DNA of 64,000 nucleotides from Micromonospora sp. WMMD980 (lineage in GTDB: Bacteria > Actinomycetota > Actinomycetes > Mycobacteriales > Micromonosporaceae). Below, in pieces: positions 17,422-27,325 of this stretch (position 1 is its first letter; the number at the start of each line of letters is the position of its first letter). Both the position numbers and the translations under genes were made by a program. Location of the stretch: assembly GCF_029626035.1 (NCBI RefSeq), contig NZ_JARUBE010000003.1:5580001-5644000 (forward strand), in the 5' to 3' direction. Below the pieces are notes generated by a model that was given only the letters and a program-made list of their open reading frames with translations, made no database searches and had not been told where the DNA came from.

Positions 17422-17901
17422 ATGCGCTGGACCGTGCTCGACTCGCCGACCGGGGAGTTCTCCGTCGGCACCGACGCCGACGCGGTGCGCGGCACGCACT
17501 TCGGCCGGGTGGCCTCGGCTGCCGACGAGCCCGACGACGATCTGGCCGGCCGGGTCGTGGCGGAGCTGCGGGCCTACTTCGCCGGGGAGTTGACCGAGTT
17601 CACGGTGCCGGTGTCGGCGCCGCGCGGCTCGGAGTTCGAGTGTGCGGTGTGGCGGGAGATGACAGGCATCCCCTACGGGGAGACGACCACCTACGGTGAG
17701 GTGGCCAAGGCGCTCGGTGAGCCGGGCGCGGCCCGCGCGGTGGGGGTGGCGTGCAACCGCAACCCGGTGCCGGTGATCGTGCCGTGTCACCGGATCGTCG
17801 GTGCGGGCGGCAAGTTGGTCGGCTTCGGCGGTGGGCTGCCGCGCAAGGTGACCCTGCTGGAGTTGGAGGCCGCGGTGGCGCTGCGCCGCGCCTGGTCCTG
17901 A
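17422..17901 (+). CDS. ogt: Methylated-DNA--[protein]-cysteine S-methyltransferase
   Basis: 159 residues, the short single-domain form. The alkyl-acceptor cysteine is in PCHR (Cys122), with the preceding helix-turn-helix region IPYGETTTYGEVAKALG and the Asn hinge (ACNRNP). It repairs O6-alkylguanine by irreversible transfer to the cysteine. An in-frame ATG nine bases upstream (17413) is equally possible, and neither has a clear ribosome-binding site. Diverges from the SigE-family sigma gene. Confidence 0.92.
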   Translation: MRWTVLDSPTGEFSVGTDADAVRGTHFGRVASAADEPDDDLAGRVVAELRAYFAGELTEFTVPVSAPRGSEFECAVWREMTGIPYGETTTYGEVAKALGEPGAARAVGVACNRNPVPVIVPCHRIVGAGGKLVGFGGGLPRKVTLLELEAAVALRRAWS

Positions 17902-17914
17902 TCGGGTACCGACA

Positions 17915-17952
17915 GCAGGAAGGCCGGGTCCGCGCGGACCCGGCCTTCCTGC
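17915..17952. terminator. Bidirectional terminator between ogt and ino1
   Basis: A perfect 18-bp inverted repeat (17915-17932 and 17935-17952) lies between two convergent genes, 13 bases after the ogt stop and 18 before the ino1 stop. Confidence 0.9.
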
Positions 17953-17970
17953 GTCATGCTGTTCGGCGCG

Positions 17971-19050
17971 TCAGCGCTCGACCTCGCCGGCGATGAACGC
18001 CTCGACGGCGGCGTGCGCGTCGTGGTCGGCGTACTGCTCCGGCGGCGACTTCATGAAGTAGGACGAGGCGGAGAGGATCGGGCCGCCGATCTTCCGGTCC
18101 AGCGCGATCTTCGCGGCCCGGACGGCGTCGATGATGACACCGGCCGAGTTCGGCGAGTCCCACACTTCGAGCTTCAGCTCCGCGTTGAGCGGGGTGTCAC
18201 CGAAGGAGCGGCCCTCCAGGCGGATGTAGGCCCATTTGCGATCGTCCAGCCACGGCACGTGGTCGGACGGGCCGATGTGCACGTCGCTCTTGCTCATCTC
18301 GTGCGGGATCTGCGAGGTCACCGACTGGGTCTTCGAGATCTTCTTGGAGACCAGGCGGTTGCGCTCCAGCATGTTCATGAAGTCCATGTTGCCGCCGAAG
18401 TTGAGCTGGTACGTGCGCAGCAGCTCGACCCCGCGGTCCTCGAAGAGCTTCGCCAGCGCGCGGTGCACGATGGTGGCGCCGACCTGGCTCTTGATGTCGT
18501 CACCGACGATCGGCAGACCGGCGTCGGTGAACTTCTGCGCCCACTCCGGGTCGGAGGCGATGAAGACCGGCAGGGCGTTGACGAACGCGCAGCCGGCGTC
18601 GATCGCGGCCTGGGCGTAGAACTTGTCGGCCTGCTCGGAGCCCACCGGCAGGTAGGAGACGACCACGTCGACCTGCGCGTCGCGCAGCGCCTGGGCCACG
18701 TCGACCGGCTGGGCGTCCGACTCCTCGACGATCTCGCGGTAGTACTGGCCCAGACCGTCGAAGGTCGGGCCGCGCTGCACGGTCACGCCGGTCGGCGGGA
18801 CGTCGCACAGCTTGATCGTGTTGTTCTCGCTGGCGACGATCGCCTCCGCGAGGTCCATGCCGACCTTCTTGGCGTCCACGTCGAACGCCGCGACGAACGT
18901 CACGTCCGAGACGTGGTAGTCGCCGAAGGTGACGTGCATGAGACCCGGGACGCGGTCGTTCGGGTCGGCGTTCCGGTAGTACTCCACGCCCTGCACGAGG
19001 GACGAGGCGCAGTTACCCACACCGACGATGGCGACGCGGACGGAGCCCAT
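17971..19050 (-). CDS. ino1: myo-Inositol-1-phosphate (inositol-3-phosphate) synthase
   Basis: 359 residues. N-terminal NAD-binding fold [16 protein letters not shown], and the family's conserved regions [12 protein letters not shown] and [10 protein letters not shown]. It converts glucose 6-phosphate to inositol 3-phosphate, the precursor of phosphatidylinositol and of mycothiol in actinobacteria. The ATG at 19050 is chosen for its AAGGAGG eight bases upstream; an earlier in-frame ATG overlapping the padR stop would add nine residues. It is the second gene of a padR-ino1 operon, and so probably under the PadR operator at 19743-19789. Confidence 0.96.
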   Translation of the reverse strand: MGSVRVAIVGVGNCASSLVQGVEYYRNADPNDRVPGLMHVTFGDYHVSDVTFVAAFDVDAKKVGMDLAEAIVASENNTIKLCDVPPTGVTVQRGPTFDGLGQYYREIVEESDAQPVDVAQALRDAQVDVVVSYLPVGSEQADKFYAQAAIDAGCAFVNALPVFIASDPEWAQKFTDAGLPIVGDDIKSQVGATIVHRALAKLFEDRGVELLRTYQLNFGGNMDFMNMLERNRLVSKKISKTQSVTSQIPHEMSKSDVHIGPSDHVPWLDDRKWAYIRLEGRSFGDTPLNAELKLEVWDSPNSAGVIIDAVRAAKIALDRKIGGPILSASSYFMKSPPEQYADHDAHAAVEAFIAGEVER

Positions 19051-19073
19051 AGCGTCTGCCTCCTTCTTCTTCA

Positions 19074-19712
19074 TCACGGCCGCTCTGTCCTGGACGTTCC
19101 AGGCGTGGGCGGGCTGTCGTTGTCTCCTCGGCCCGTGGCCGTCCCGGTGCCCGGGGCGGCCGGAGCCCGGCCGGAGCGCTCGTTGGCGATGAGCTCCTCC
19201 AGCCAGCGGACCTCGCGCTCACAGGCGTCGAGCCCGTGGCGCTGCAGTTCCAGGGTGTACGCGTCGAGGCGCTCGGCTGCCCGGCCGAGCACGTCACGAA
19301 GACCCTCGCGACGTTCCTCGATCTTGCGACGACGACCTTCCAGGATCCGGAGCCGGGTGGCCTGGTCGGTCCGGGCGAAGAACGCGAAGTGCACGCCGAA
19401 GCCCGTGTCGTCGTACGTCTCGGGTCCAGCCTGCGCTATCAGCTGGGCGAAGCGTTCCTTGCCCTCCGCGGTAATGGTGTAGACCACCCGACCGCGTCGG
19501 CTGGTCAGCGCGGGAACCTCCTCGGCGGTCGCGGGTGTCTCGGCGGCTTCGGTGATCCATCCCGCCGCCTGCAGCCGGCGCAGGGTCGGGTAGAGCGAGC
19601 CGTAGCTGATCGCCGCCCGGATGGCGCCGAGCTTGGCGGTCAACTCCTTGCGCAGCTCGTAGCCGTGCATCGGAGCCTCCTGCAGGAGGCCCAGGATGGC
19701 GAACTCGAGCAC
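19074..19712 (-). CDS. PadR-family transcriptional repressor
   Basis: 212 residues. The N-terminal winged helix shows the PadR pattern ([54 protein letters not shown]) and a C-terminal coiled-coil dimerisation region (about 120-180) is longer than in minimal PadR proteins. The GTG start follows AAGAAGGGA. It is immediately followed by ino1 and preceded by a perfect ATGTAT/ATACAT palindrome, so it likely represses its own operon and thereby inositol synthesis. The effector is unknown. Confidence 0.92.
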   Translation of the reverse strand: MLEFAILGLLQEAPMHGYELRKELTAKLGAIRAAISYGSLYPTLRRLQAAGWITEAAETPATAEEVPALTSRRGRVVYTITAEGKERFAQLIAQAGPETYDDTGFGVHFAFFARTDQATRLRILEGRRRKIEERREGLRDVLGRAAERLDAYTLELQRHGLDACEREVRWLEELIANERSGRAPAAPGTGTATGRGDNDSPPTPGTSRTERP

Positions 19713-19742
19713 GGCGCCATCCCTTCTTTCCCCCTGCGCGGA

Positions 19743-19789
19743 GGGCTAACCACCGCGATGTATCGGGCCGATACATCGCACGTTAGCCC
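19743..19789 (-). promoter_or_regulatory. PadR operator: nested palindrome before padR-ino1
   Basis: An 11-bp perfect inverted repeat (19755-19765 with 19769-19779, core ATGTAT...ATACAT) sits inside a second 8-bp repeat, GGGCTAAC (19743-19750) and GTTAGCCC (19782-19789). ATGT...ACAT half-sites are typical of PadR-family operators. It lies 31-77 bp upstream of the padR start. Confidence 0.8.
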
Positions 19790-19887
19790 ACGCGGATGGC
19801 CAGGGCAAACCCCCGCTTACGCGACGCGGTCATCACGGATCGTGACCATGGTCGCCTCGGTTCGCCGGAGCGCGTACCCTTTGCCGC

Positions 19888-20334
19888 ATGCGTACGCAGC
19901 GCCAGGTGGTCGACTACTCGCTCCAGAAGCGAGCGGTGCTGCGTGAACTCCTCGCCGGTCGGATCGGCACGTACGACGTCTGCGACGCCTCGCCGTACCT
20001 GAAGAACGCCGCCCGGTTCCACGGCGAGCCGACCGACCACCGCTGCCCGATCTGCCGTAGCGAGAACCTGATCCACGTCCACTACATTTACGGTGACGAA
20101 CTCAAGCAGTCGGCCGGCCAGGCGCGCACCCGGGCCGAGTTGCCCGTCCTGGCCATGACGCTGCGTGAGTTCCAGGTGTTCGTGGTGGAGGTCTGCCCCG
20201 GCTGCGACTGGAACCATCTCGTCGAGCAGTTCCTGCTCGGGCGGGACGGCCTCGCGGGCGAGGTGGCGGACGCGGCCGGGGCGGTCGCGGCCGACGGCTC
20301 CACCCCTCGGCGAAGGCGAGAGGCGCAACGGTGA
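19888..20334 (+). CDS. DUF5318 zinc-ribbon-like protein
   Basis: 148 residues matching the actinobacterial DUF5318 family found next to ponA. Two CxxC pairs (CPIC and CPGC, about 60 residues apart) suggest one bound zinc. The N-terminus (VVDYSLQKRAVLREL) and DVCDASPYLKNAARFHG are family-typical. Function unknown; conserved linkage to PonA hints at a role in envelope growth. TACCCT at 19875-19880 sits so that transcription would begin about one base before the ATG. Confidence 0.88.
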   Translation: MRTQRQVVDYSLQKRAVLRELLAGRIGTYDVCDASPYLKNAARFHGEPTDHRCPICRSENLIHVHYIYGDELKQSAGQARTRAELPVLAMTLREFQVFVVEVCPGCDWNHLVEQFLLGRDGLAGEVADAAGAVAADGSTPRRRREAQR

Positions 20335-20336
20335 AC

Positions 20337-20391
20337 ACGGCTGTCCCGATCGTCGCCGGCCCGTTATCCGGGCGGCACGAGCGACAGCCGT
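20337..20391 (+). terminator. Branched hairpin in the DUF5318-ponA gap
   Basis: ACGGCTGTC (20337-20345) pairs with GACAGCCGT (20383-20391) around a small inner GCCCG/CGGGC stem-loop. It starts two bases after the DUF5318 stop, so it may be its terminator or an attenuator ahead of ponA. The rest of the gap to 20528 shows nothing distinct. Confidence 0.4.
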
Positions 20392-20528
20392 TAAGTGTGA
20401 TTGGTCCGAATAGGTCGGATTTGGCGGGCGCGCGCCGGCACGGTCGGCAGGTAGCGTCCCGTGTTTCAGCTCACGGCAACCCGGTGGCGACGCCCCCGCG
20501 TCCCACCGCGACCGGCAGGGTGTGAGGA

Positions 20529-23351
20529 ATGAACTACGGCGATTCCAGTTCTTCGCGTGGGCGGGCCCAGATCCCGGGTCCGAACGGCGACCCCGGCTCC
20601 GAGCGGAGCCCGCGCGGAAACGGCTGGTCCGGCGCCCCGGAGGGCGGTGCCTCGGCGCGCGCCTCGGTCACGCCACGCGGCGCCGGCGGCCGAGCCCCGG
20701 TCAGCGGCGTGCCGCCGGCGCCCCGCGGAGCCGCGGGCGCGGCCCCGGTCGGCCGGGCCGGCGCGGGTCGGGCCTCGGTGCCCGTCTCCCCGGCACCCGG
20801 CGTCTCCGGGCGCGCGGGCGCCGGTCGGGCGTCGGTTCCGGTCTCCCCGGCCGGCCCGGCGGGACGCGCCTCGGTGGGCGCGGCGAGCGTGGGCGGTGCC
20901 GGCCGGGCGAGCGTCGGCGCGGCGCCGGTCGGCGGCCGTGCCGCGGTGGCCCGGGCCAACGTGCCCGGCTTCGGCGGCGGTGGCCCGGGCGGCCCCGGTG
21001 GTCCGGGCGTGCCGCTCGGCCCGGCGCGGGGTGGCCGCGGTGACGACTCGGCCCGGTCGAAGAAGCGTCGCCGGCTCAACATGCTGATCGCCGGCTTCGC
21101 CGTGTTCATCATGCTCGCCGGCATCGGCGTGGTCAGCTTCACCTGGTACTCGCAGAAGGTGCTGCTGCCGGAGGACACCATCCCGCCGCTGTCCACCACC
21201 ATCTACGACCGGACCGGCAAGACCTCGATCGCCCGGATCGGCGACCAGAACCGGCAGCTCGTCACCATCCAGCAGATCCCGGTGTGGGTCCAGCACGCGG
21301 TCGCGGCGGCGGAGGACCGGAACTTCTACCGCCACTCCGGCGTGGACTACAAGGGCATCGCCCGGGCCGCGTGGAACAACGTCAGCGGTGGCGACAAGCA
21401 GGGCGCCTCGACCATCACCCAGCAGTACGCGCGCAACGCGTTCGACAACCTGAACCAGGACACGTACGGCCGCAAGGTGAAGGAGGCGATCCTCGCCTCC
21501 AAGCTGAACGACAAGTACGACAAAAGCGTGATCATGCAGCACTACCTGAACGTGATCTACTTCGGGCGCGGCGCCTACGGCATCCAGGCGGCGGCGCGGA
21601 CGTACTTCGGCAAGGACGTCGCCAAGCTCACCGTGGCCGAGGGCGCGGTGCTGGCCGCGCTGATCAAGCAGCCCGAGCCGAGCGCGACGCACCAGGGCTA
21701 CGACCCGGCGATCAACCCGCAGGCCGCGCTGGACCGGTGGAACTACGTCATCAACGGGATGATCACCGAGAAGTGGCTCGACGCGCCGAACACGCCGCCA
21801 CATCCCGACAAGTACCCGACCAACATCCTGAAGCCGTCCAAGAACAGCGCAGGCGGCTTCGGCATCGACACGCCCTACGGCAACGTCGTCAACTACGTCT
21901 CGCAGGAACTGCGCGAGATGAAGCTCTGCACCGACAACGAGGCCGAGGCGACCGACAAGAAGCCCCTCTGCGCCAAGGCGTTGAGCCGCGGCGGCTACCG
22001 GGTCACCACCACCATCGACGCCAAGGTCCAGAGCGCCGCGGTGGCGGCCGCCCAGCGGGCCAAGAAGGGCTCGGAGCTGGCCGGCCAGCCGGGCAACCTG
22101 ATGGCGGCGCTGGTCTCGATCGATCCCAGTAACGGCGAGGTGCGCGCCTACTACGGCGGCGACAATGGCACCGGCACCGACTACGCCGGCAAGAACGTCG
22201 ACAACGGCGTGGTCAGCGGTGGTCACTCGCCCGGGTCGAGTTTCAAGATCTACACGCTGGCGGCGGCCCTCGACGAGGGCATCTCCCTGAAGTCTCGCTG
22301 GAAGGGCAAGTCCTTCAAGCCGGACAAGATGGAGTTCACGGTCAGCAACGCGGGTTTCGACGCCAGTTGCGGCAACTCCTGCACGCTCGAGCAGTCGACG
22401 CTCAAGTCGCTGAACGTGCCGTTCTACTACATCACCGAGAAGATCGGCCCGGACAAGGTGCTCGACATGGCCAAGAAGGCCGGCGTCAGCACCATGTGGC
22501 GGACCGACACCAACCCGGCCAAGGCGTACGACCTCGCCAAGTACGACGCGAAGGACCTCGCGCCCGACCCGTTCTTCCACGTCATCGGCTACGGCCAGTA
22601 CCCGATCACGGTGCTCGACCACGCCAACGGCGTTGCCACGTTCGCCAACCAGGGCTTCTACAACAAGGCGCACTTCATCCGGAAGGTCGAGAAGCAGAAC
22701 CCCGACACCGGTAAGTGGGACCTGCTCAAGACCGTGAAGACCACCCCGGAGCAGCGCATCAAGAAGGACGTCGTCGCCGACGTCACCTCGGTGCTGGAGG
22801 AATACCCGGGTCAGGTCAACCGGCGGCTCGACGACGGCCGTAAGGCCGCGGAGAAGACCGGCACCTGGGAGTTGAACGCGAAGACGCTCGACAACGGTGA
22901 CGCCTGGATGATCGGCTACACGCCGCAACTCGCTACCGCGGTCTGGGTCGGCAACAAGGACGCCCGTAAGGCGATCAAGGACAAGGACGGCAACAAGATC
23001 AGTGGCGCCAAGATGCCCGGCGCCATCTTCCAGCGGTTCATGAACGACGCGCTCAAGGGCGAGCCGAAGGAAGACTTCCCGCCGGCCGCGAACATCGGCA
23101 AGGACGACGTCGGGAACGGCGAGATGCCGGCCGCCCCGCCTCCGACGCCGGGCGGCGCCAACTGTGACCCGCTGGGCCTGTTCTGCCCCGACGGCAACCA
23201 GGGCGGCGGCAACCAGGGCGGCGGGAACCCCGGCGGCGGCAACCCAGGGGGTGGCGGCGACCAGGGCGGTGGCCTCCCCGGCTTCCCCGGCGGCGGCGGT
23301 AGAGGCGGTGGCGTGCTGCCCACCACCCCACCGACCAGACAGACGAACTGA
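20529..23351 (+). CDS. ponA: Bifunctional penicillin-binding protein (PBP1A/PonA type)
   Basis: 940 residues: a ~170-residue Ala/Gly/Pro/Arg-rich cytoplasmic tail, one transmembrane helix (about 183-205), a GT51 glycosyltransferase with catalytic Glu262 (AAEDRNFYRH) and QGASTITQQYARN, and a transpeptidase with SSFK (nucleophile Ser570, Lys573) and KTGT (776-779). The last ~70 residues are Gly/Asn/Pro-rich low complexity. It polymerises and crosslinks peptidoglycan outside the membrane. GAGGA abuts the ATG. The order DUF5318-ponA-membrane glycosyltransferase matches Rv0049-Rv0051 in mycobacteria. Confidence 0.96.
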   Translation: MNYGDSSSSRGRAQIPGPNGDPGSERSPRGNGWSGAPEGGASARASVTPRGAGGRAPVSGVPPAPRGAAGAAPVGRAGAGRASVPVSPAPGVSGRAGAGRASVPVSPAGPAGRASVGAASVGGAGRASVGAAPVGGRAAVARANVPGFGGGGPGGPGGPGVPLGPARGGRGDDSARSKKRRRLNMLIAGFAVFIMLAGIGVVSFTWYSQKVLLPEDTIPPLSTTIYDRTGKTSIARIGDQNRQLVTIQQIPVWVQHAVAAAEDRNFYRHSGVDYKGIARAAWNNVSGGDKQGASTITQQYARNAFDNLNQDTYGRKVKEAILASKLNDKYDKSVIMQHYLNVIYFGRGAYGIQAAARTYFGKDVAKLTVAEGAVLAALIKQPEPSATHQGYDPAINPQAALDRWNYVINGMITEKWLDAPNTPPHPDKYPTNILKPSKNSAGGFGIDTPYGNVVNYVSQELREMKLCTDNEAEATDKKPLCAKALSRGGYRVTTTIDAKVQSAAVAAAQRAKKGSELAGQPGNLMAALVSIDPSNGEVRAYYGGDNGTGTDYAGKNVDNGVVSGGHSPGSSFKIYTLAAALDEGISLKSRWKGKSFKPDKMEFTVSNAGFDASCGNSCTLEQSTLKSLNVPFYYITEKIGPDKVLDMAKKAGVSTMWRTDTNPAKAYDLAKYDAKDLAPDPFFHVIGYGQYPITVLDHANGVATFANQGFYNKAHFIRKVEKQNPDTGKWDLLKTVKTTPEQRIKKDVVADVTSVLEEYPGQVNRRLDDGRKAAEKTGTWELNAKTLDNGDAWMIGYTPQLATAVWVGNKDARKAIKDKDGNKISGAKMPGAIFQRFMNDALKGEPKEDFPPAANIGKDDVGNGEMPAAPPPTPGGANCDPLGLFCPDGNQGGGNQGGGNPGGGNPGGGGDQGGGLPGFPGGGGRGGGVLPTTPPTRQTN

Positions 23352-23365
23352 CGCGTACCACCTGA

Positions 23366-23402
23366 CGGCGGCGGCCGGACCCGAGCGGTCCGGTCGCCGC
23401 CG
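23366..23402 (+). terminator. Terminator after ponA
   Basis: A 16-bp stem (23366-23381 with 23387-23402, one G-T pair) with a 5-nt loop is followed by CGTTTCG, 14 bases after the ponA stop. Confidence 0.8.
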
Positions 23403-23473
23403 CGTTTCGCGGACCGGAATTTCTCCGCGCGCGGCGGGACGGACACCCCCGGCGTACGGCAGGATGCCTCACC

Positions 23474-25033
23474 ATGAGCACCCAGTCGACCGCAGGCATC
23501 GATGAGCCCGGCGCGTCCGGGGAGGCGCCCCGGCCCGGAGCGACCGCCGACCACCCGTCCCGCTCGGACTGGTTCGTGCGGGGGACGTCCGGTCTGATCG
23601 GCGGCCCGCTCGGCGACCACGCCGCCGCCCTCGACCGGCCGGCCGGTCGCGAGGGCCGGTTCTGGACCGCGGCGCGGATCGTGCTGGCCCTGGTCTGCCT
23701 CACGCTCGCCCTGCACTGGGTGCAGAAGTCGCCCTGCCAGGACGGAGCCTGGCAGAATAACGTCCAGTACACCCGGATGTGCTACACCGACGTGCTGGCG
23801 CTCTACTACGCCGAAGGGCTCAACGAGGGCAAGGTCCCCTACGCCGACCACCCGGTGGAATACCCGGTGCTGACCGGCTACTTCATGGGCGCGCTCGGCC
23901 TGCCGGTGCACGCCCTCGGCGTCGACAACCCCGGCATCAACCAGGGGCAGTGGTTCTACAACCTCAACGCGCTGGTGCTCGGCGCGCTCGCGGTCGCCAC
24001 CGTCGCGGTCATCCTCAGCCTGCGCCGCCGACGACCCTGGGACGCGGCCCTGTTCGCGCTCTCCCCGGCGCTGGTGCTCACCGCCACCGTCAACTGGGAC
24101 CTGCTCGCCGTCGGCCTGGCCGCGTTCGGGCTGCTCGCGTGGGCGCGCGCCCGGCCCGACCGGTACGGCATGCTGCTGCCCGGGCTGGCCGGCGTGCTGC
24201 TCGGGCTCGGCGGCGCGGCGAAGATGTGGCCGCTTTTCCTGCTCGGCCCGATCCTGGTCCTCACGCTGCGGGCCGGCCGGCTGCTGGCCGGGCTCGTCGC
24301 CACGGCCACCGCTCTGGTGACGCTGGTCGCGGTCAACCTGCCGGTGGCGATCCCGTACCGGGAGAGCTGGGGGCGGTTCTTCGACCTGAACACCACCCGG
24401 CCCATCGACTGGGGCACGCTCTGGTACATCGGCCGCTACCTGGACGGCCGGATCAGCCCGTCCGCCCCCGGCGAACTCGGCCCGTTCGAGTGGCTCAACG
24501 CCAACATCTCCACCCTCAACTGGGTGTCGTACCTGCTCTTCGGGCTGGCCTGCCTCGGCGTGGCCGCGCTCGCGCTGCTCGCCCCGCGCCGGCCCCGGCT
24601 CGCGCAGGTCGCCTTCCTGATCGTCGCCGCCTTCCTGATCTTCAGTAAGGTGTGGTCGCAGCAGTTCGTGCTCTGGCTGCTGCCGCTCGCGGTGCTCGCC
24701 CGGCCGCGCTGGGGTGCATTCCTGGCCTGGCAGTTCGCCGAGGTCTGCTACTTCGCCGCCTTCTACGGCGAACTGCTCGGCACCGCCACGTCCCGGCCGG
24801 TCTTCCCCGAAGGCGTCTTCGTGCTGGCGTCCACCCTGCGCCTGGTCACCGTGGCGGTGCTCTGCGGGTTCGTGATCCGGGACATCCTGCGACCGGAGCG
24901 GGACGCGGTGCGGCAGACGTACGCCGACGACCCCGACGGTGGGCTGCTCGACGGCGCACCCGACGCACCCTGGCACCAACGATGGCGCTCCGGCGCCGCG
25001 GCAGACCGCCCCGCCGAACCCGTGCCCGCCTGA
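23474..25033 (+). CDS. GT87-type integral membrane mannosyltransferase-like protein
   Basis: 519 residues: ~75-residue cytoplasmic N-terminus, about ten or more membrane helices, and an early outer loop with YADHPVEYPVLTGYFMG, a motif typical of the DUF2029/GT87 polyprenyl-phosphate-mannose-dependent family (GT-C fold). Such enzymes build phosphatidylinositol mannosides or lipomannan-like glycans. It corresponds in position to mycobacterial Rv0051 downstream of ponA1. The exact glycan product cannot be read from sequence. Confidence 0.82.
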   Translation: MSTQSTAGIDEPGASGEAPRPGATADHPSRSDWFVRGTSGLIGGPLGDHAAALDRPAGREGRFWTAARIVLALVCLTLALHWVQKSPCQDGAWQNNVQYTRMCYTDVLALYYAEGLNEGKVPYADHPVEYPVLTGYFMGALGLPVHALGVDNPGINQGQWFYNLNALVLGALAVATVAVILSLRRRRPWDAALFALSPALVLTATVNWDLLAVGLAAFGLLAWARARPDRYGMLLPGLAGVLLGLGGAAKMWPLFLLGPILVLTLRAGRLLAGLVATATALVTLVAVNLPVAIPYRESWGRFFDLNTTRPIDWGTLWYIGRYLDGRISPSAPGELGPFEWLNANISTLNWVSYLLFGLACLGVAALALLAPRRPRLAQVAFLIVAAFLIFSKVWSQQFVLWLLPLAVLARPRWGAFLAWQFAEVCYFAAFYGELLGTATSRPVFPEGVFVLASTLRLVTVAVLCGFVIRDILRPERDAVRQTYADDPDGGLLDGAPDAPWHQRWRSGAAADRPAEPVPA

Positions 25034-25063
25034 GCGGCCGGTCGCGAGGCGGTACGGTCGGCT

Positions 25064-27325
25064 TCACAGCCGGTAGACGACCGCCTCGCCGACCTGCTCC
25101 CGTGTCACGCCCAGCCCGTCCACCGGCCGGTCGAGCATCCCCTCCCACGGGGTGCCGCCGAGTTGGTCCCGGAGCACCACCACGTTCCTGACCCCGATCC
25201 GCCGCAGGTAGTCGACGCTGGCGTAGTCGGGGAAGCTGACCGTGGCTTCGCGGGCCTGGGCCTGGGAGTTCGGGGTGAAGCCGCTGACGCCGTTGACCAT
25301 CCGCTGGAACCGGTCGGTCGACCAGAGCATCACCGGCTGGTCCAGGTTCTGGCTGCTGGGCAGCACCAGCATCGGACCGTCGACGGTACGCATCGCCGCC
25401 GGCTGCCGCGGCACCACCGGGTGCGGGGTGGCGTTCAGCCCCTCGGCCAGCACCAGCACCAGCGGCACCAGCGTGGCCAGCCGCAGCCACGGGCCCGGCC
25501 ACGGCGGGACCCGCTCGGCGGCCAGCTCGCGCACCCTCATGCAGAGCGCGGTGACCGCGCCGGCCGCCAACAGGCCGAGCAGCAGCGTGGTCCAGAGCAT
25601 CATCCGGCCCGGCGTCCGCAGCCCGTTCCAGCCCGGCAGGTAGTCGAAGAGCGGCACGTAGGTGAACCGGCCCTCGAAGAACCGGGTGCCCATCGCGAGC
25701 GCCATCGTCACCAGCACCCCGGCGAGCAGGAAGAGCCGGTGGCGGACCCGCCAGACCGAGAAGAACAACCCGCCGGCGGCCAGCGCGTAGAGCGCGAAGC
25801 CCGGCAGCAACGTCATCTCCGGGTGCCAGGGCAGCACCGCCCGCGCCCCCTCGTGCAACTCGCCCCAGACCCGGGACTCGGCCGGCGCGGTGAAGAAGCC
25901 GCTGGCCGGCGGGGAGTAGAGCTGGATCTCGCCGAGCGTGCGCGCCGCGTTCGGGTGCAGCTCGGCGACCTTGAAGAACGGGATCGCCAGCAACCCGCCC
26001 ACGGCGGCGAAGACGAGCGCGCCGGCCAGGTCGGCCAGGAACAGCCGCCGGCCGAACGGGCGCTTCACCCGACGCCGGCGGACGAACCACAGCACCACGG
26101 CGACCAGCCCGACGCCGGCCAGCAGGTAGGCGAACGGCAGCCCGATGCCGAAGCCGAGGCTGAGCTGCCAGGCCGCCACCAGCCAACCGGCCAACGCCCA
26201 CCCCGCGTGCCGGCGACGCGGACGGTAGCCGTGGCGCAGCGACCAACCGTGACCGCGGGCGAGCATGGCCAGCGCCAGCGGGATGCCACCGTTGGAGATG
26301 ATGTGCAGGTGCCCGGCCTGGGCCAGCAGCCACGGCGCGTACGCGAAGCTGACGCCGGCCACCGCGCCGCCGATCCGGCCCGCGCCGAGCTGCCGGGCCA
26401 GCGCGTACGCCCCGAACGCGGCGAGCGCGTGGGCCAGCACGAACATGATGTTGTAGCGCAGCACCGCCTGCTCCGGGCCGACCCCGATCAGGCCGGCCGG
26501 GGCGTATCCGAGCAGGGTGTCGGAGAAGGCGAAGCTCCAGTTCTCCGGGAAGAACGTGTTGGCGTGCCACAGCATCGCCGGGTCGGTGCGCAGGATGTGC
26601 CCGGACCACGCCATCTGCCACGCCTGGAGGCTCGGGTCCCAGTAGTCCTGCGGCAGCGTGTAGCGCGGGTAGCGCAGCGTGGGCCAGGTCATCGCCGCGG
26701 CCACCGCCAGCGTCGCGACGGCGGCGAGCGTCCACTCGTGCACCAGGAACCGGCCCACCGTGCGCACGGCCCGACGGGCCCGGCCCAGCACCGGCTCGGG
26801 AGCCGGCCCGAACGCGGTCCAGCGGTCCGCCGGCTCGTCGCCGTCCGTACCCTCGGTCTTGTCGCCGTCGGCGCCGCCGGCCTTGTCGCCGGCCGTACCC
26901 TCGGCCTTGTCCGTGTCCTTTGCGTCGGCGTCGGTTCTGGCGTCGTCGTCCGTACCGCCGGCAGCGGCGGCGTCGTCCGTGACGCGGGCCTCGCCGTCGG
27001 CGCGGGGCTTGTCCTTGTCGGGGCCGGTCTCGCTGCCCGTGCCGCGGGCCTCGTCGTCAGCCTTGTCGCCGGCGGACCTCGCGTCGTCGTCCGTGCTCCG
27101 GGCGCTGCCGCCACTTCCGGCGTCGCCCGTCCCGCGCGCAGCGTCGGTCGCGCCCGCGGTGGTGGCGGTGGCCGCGGGTTCGTCGCGGGCCGCTGCCGTC
27201 GCGGTTGAGGTGACCCCGGCGCCCCCTGCCCCGCCCGGTGCCGGCCCTCCGTCCGCCGGAGCGTCCTCAGGCCGCTGGTCGGCGCCGGACCGGCCACCGG
27301 TCGCGCCGGACTGCTCCGTGGTCAT
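25064..27325 (-). CDS. Large GT-C-like integral membrane protein with acidic low-complexity N-terminus
   Basis: 753 residues. Residues ~1-165 are disordered and rich in Ala, Asp, Gly, Lys and Thr, with repeats such as GDKA/GDKT. About 12 membrane helices follow, with the first outer loop containing [13 protein letters not shown] and a later PGRMMLW, features of YfhO/GT-C glycosyltransferase-like families; a ~130-residue C-terminal soluble domain ends the protein. Its ATG overlaps the endonuclease IV stop by four bases. Function is not established; glycosyl or lipid-linked sugar transfer is an inference from topology. Confidence 0.78.
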   Translation of the reverse strand: MTTEQSGATGGRSGADQRPEDAPADGGPAPGGAGGAGVTSTATAAARDEPAATATTAGATDAARGTGDAGSGGSARSTDDDARSAGDKADDEARGTGSETGPDKDKPRADGEARVTDDAAAAGGTDDDARTDADAKDTDKAEGTAGDKAGGADGDKTEGTDGDEPADRWTAFGPAPEPVLGRARRAVRTVGRFLVHEWTLAAVATLAVAAAMTWPTLRYPRYTLPQDYWDPSLQAWQMAWSGHILRTDPAMLWHANTFFPENWSFAFSDTLLGYAPAGLIGVGPEQAVLRYNIMFVLAHALAAFGAYALARQLGAGRIGGAVAGVSFAYAPWLLAQAGHLHIISNGGIPLALAMLARGHGWSLRHGYRPRRRHAGWALAGWLVAAWQLSLGFGIGLPFAYLLAGVGLVAVVLWFVRRRRVKRPFGRRLFLADLAGALVFAAVGGLLAIPFFKVAELHPNAARTLGEIQLYSPPASGFFTAPAESRVWGELHEGARAVLPWHPEMTLLPGFALYALAAGGLFFSVWRVRHRLFLLAGVLVTMALAMGTRFFEGRFTYVPLFDYLPGWNGLRTPGRMMLWTTLLLGLLAAGAVTALCMRVRELAAERVPPWPGPWLRLATLVPLVLVLAEGLNATPHPVVPRQPAAMRTVDGPMLVLPSSQNLDQPVMLWSTDRFQRMVNGVSGFTPNSQAQAREATVSFPDYASVDYLRRIGVRNVVVLRDQLGGTPWEGMLDRPVDGLGVTREQVGEAVVYRL

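Noticed and set aside
20466..22928. 820-codon open frame antisense to ponA
   Set aside because: Antisense frame of a verified PBP gene; composition (Arg/Val/Gly/Leu-rich, no domains) is the usual third-position GC shadow.
25163..27208. Long plus-strand frame opposite the membrane protein gene
   Set aside because: Low-complexity Gln/Arg/His/Pro sequence mirroring a well-supported gene on the other strand.
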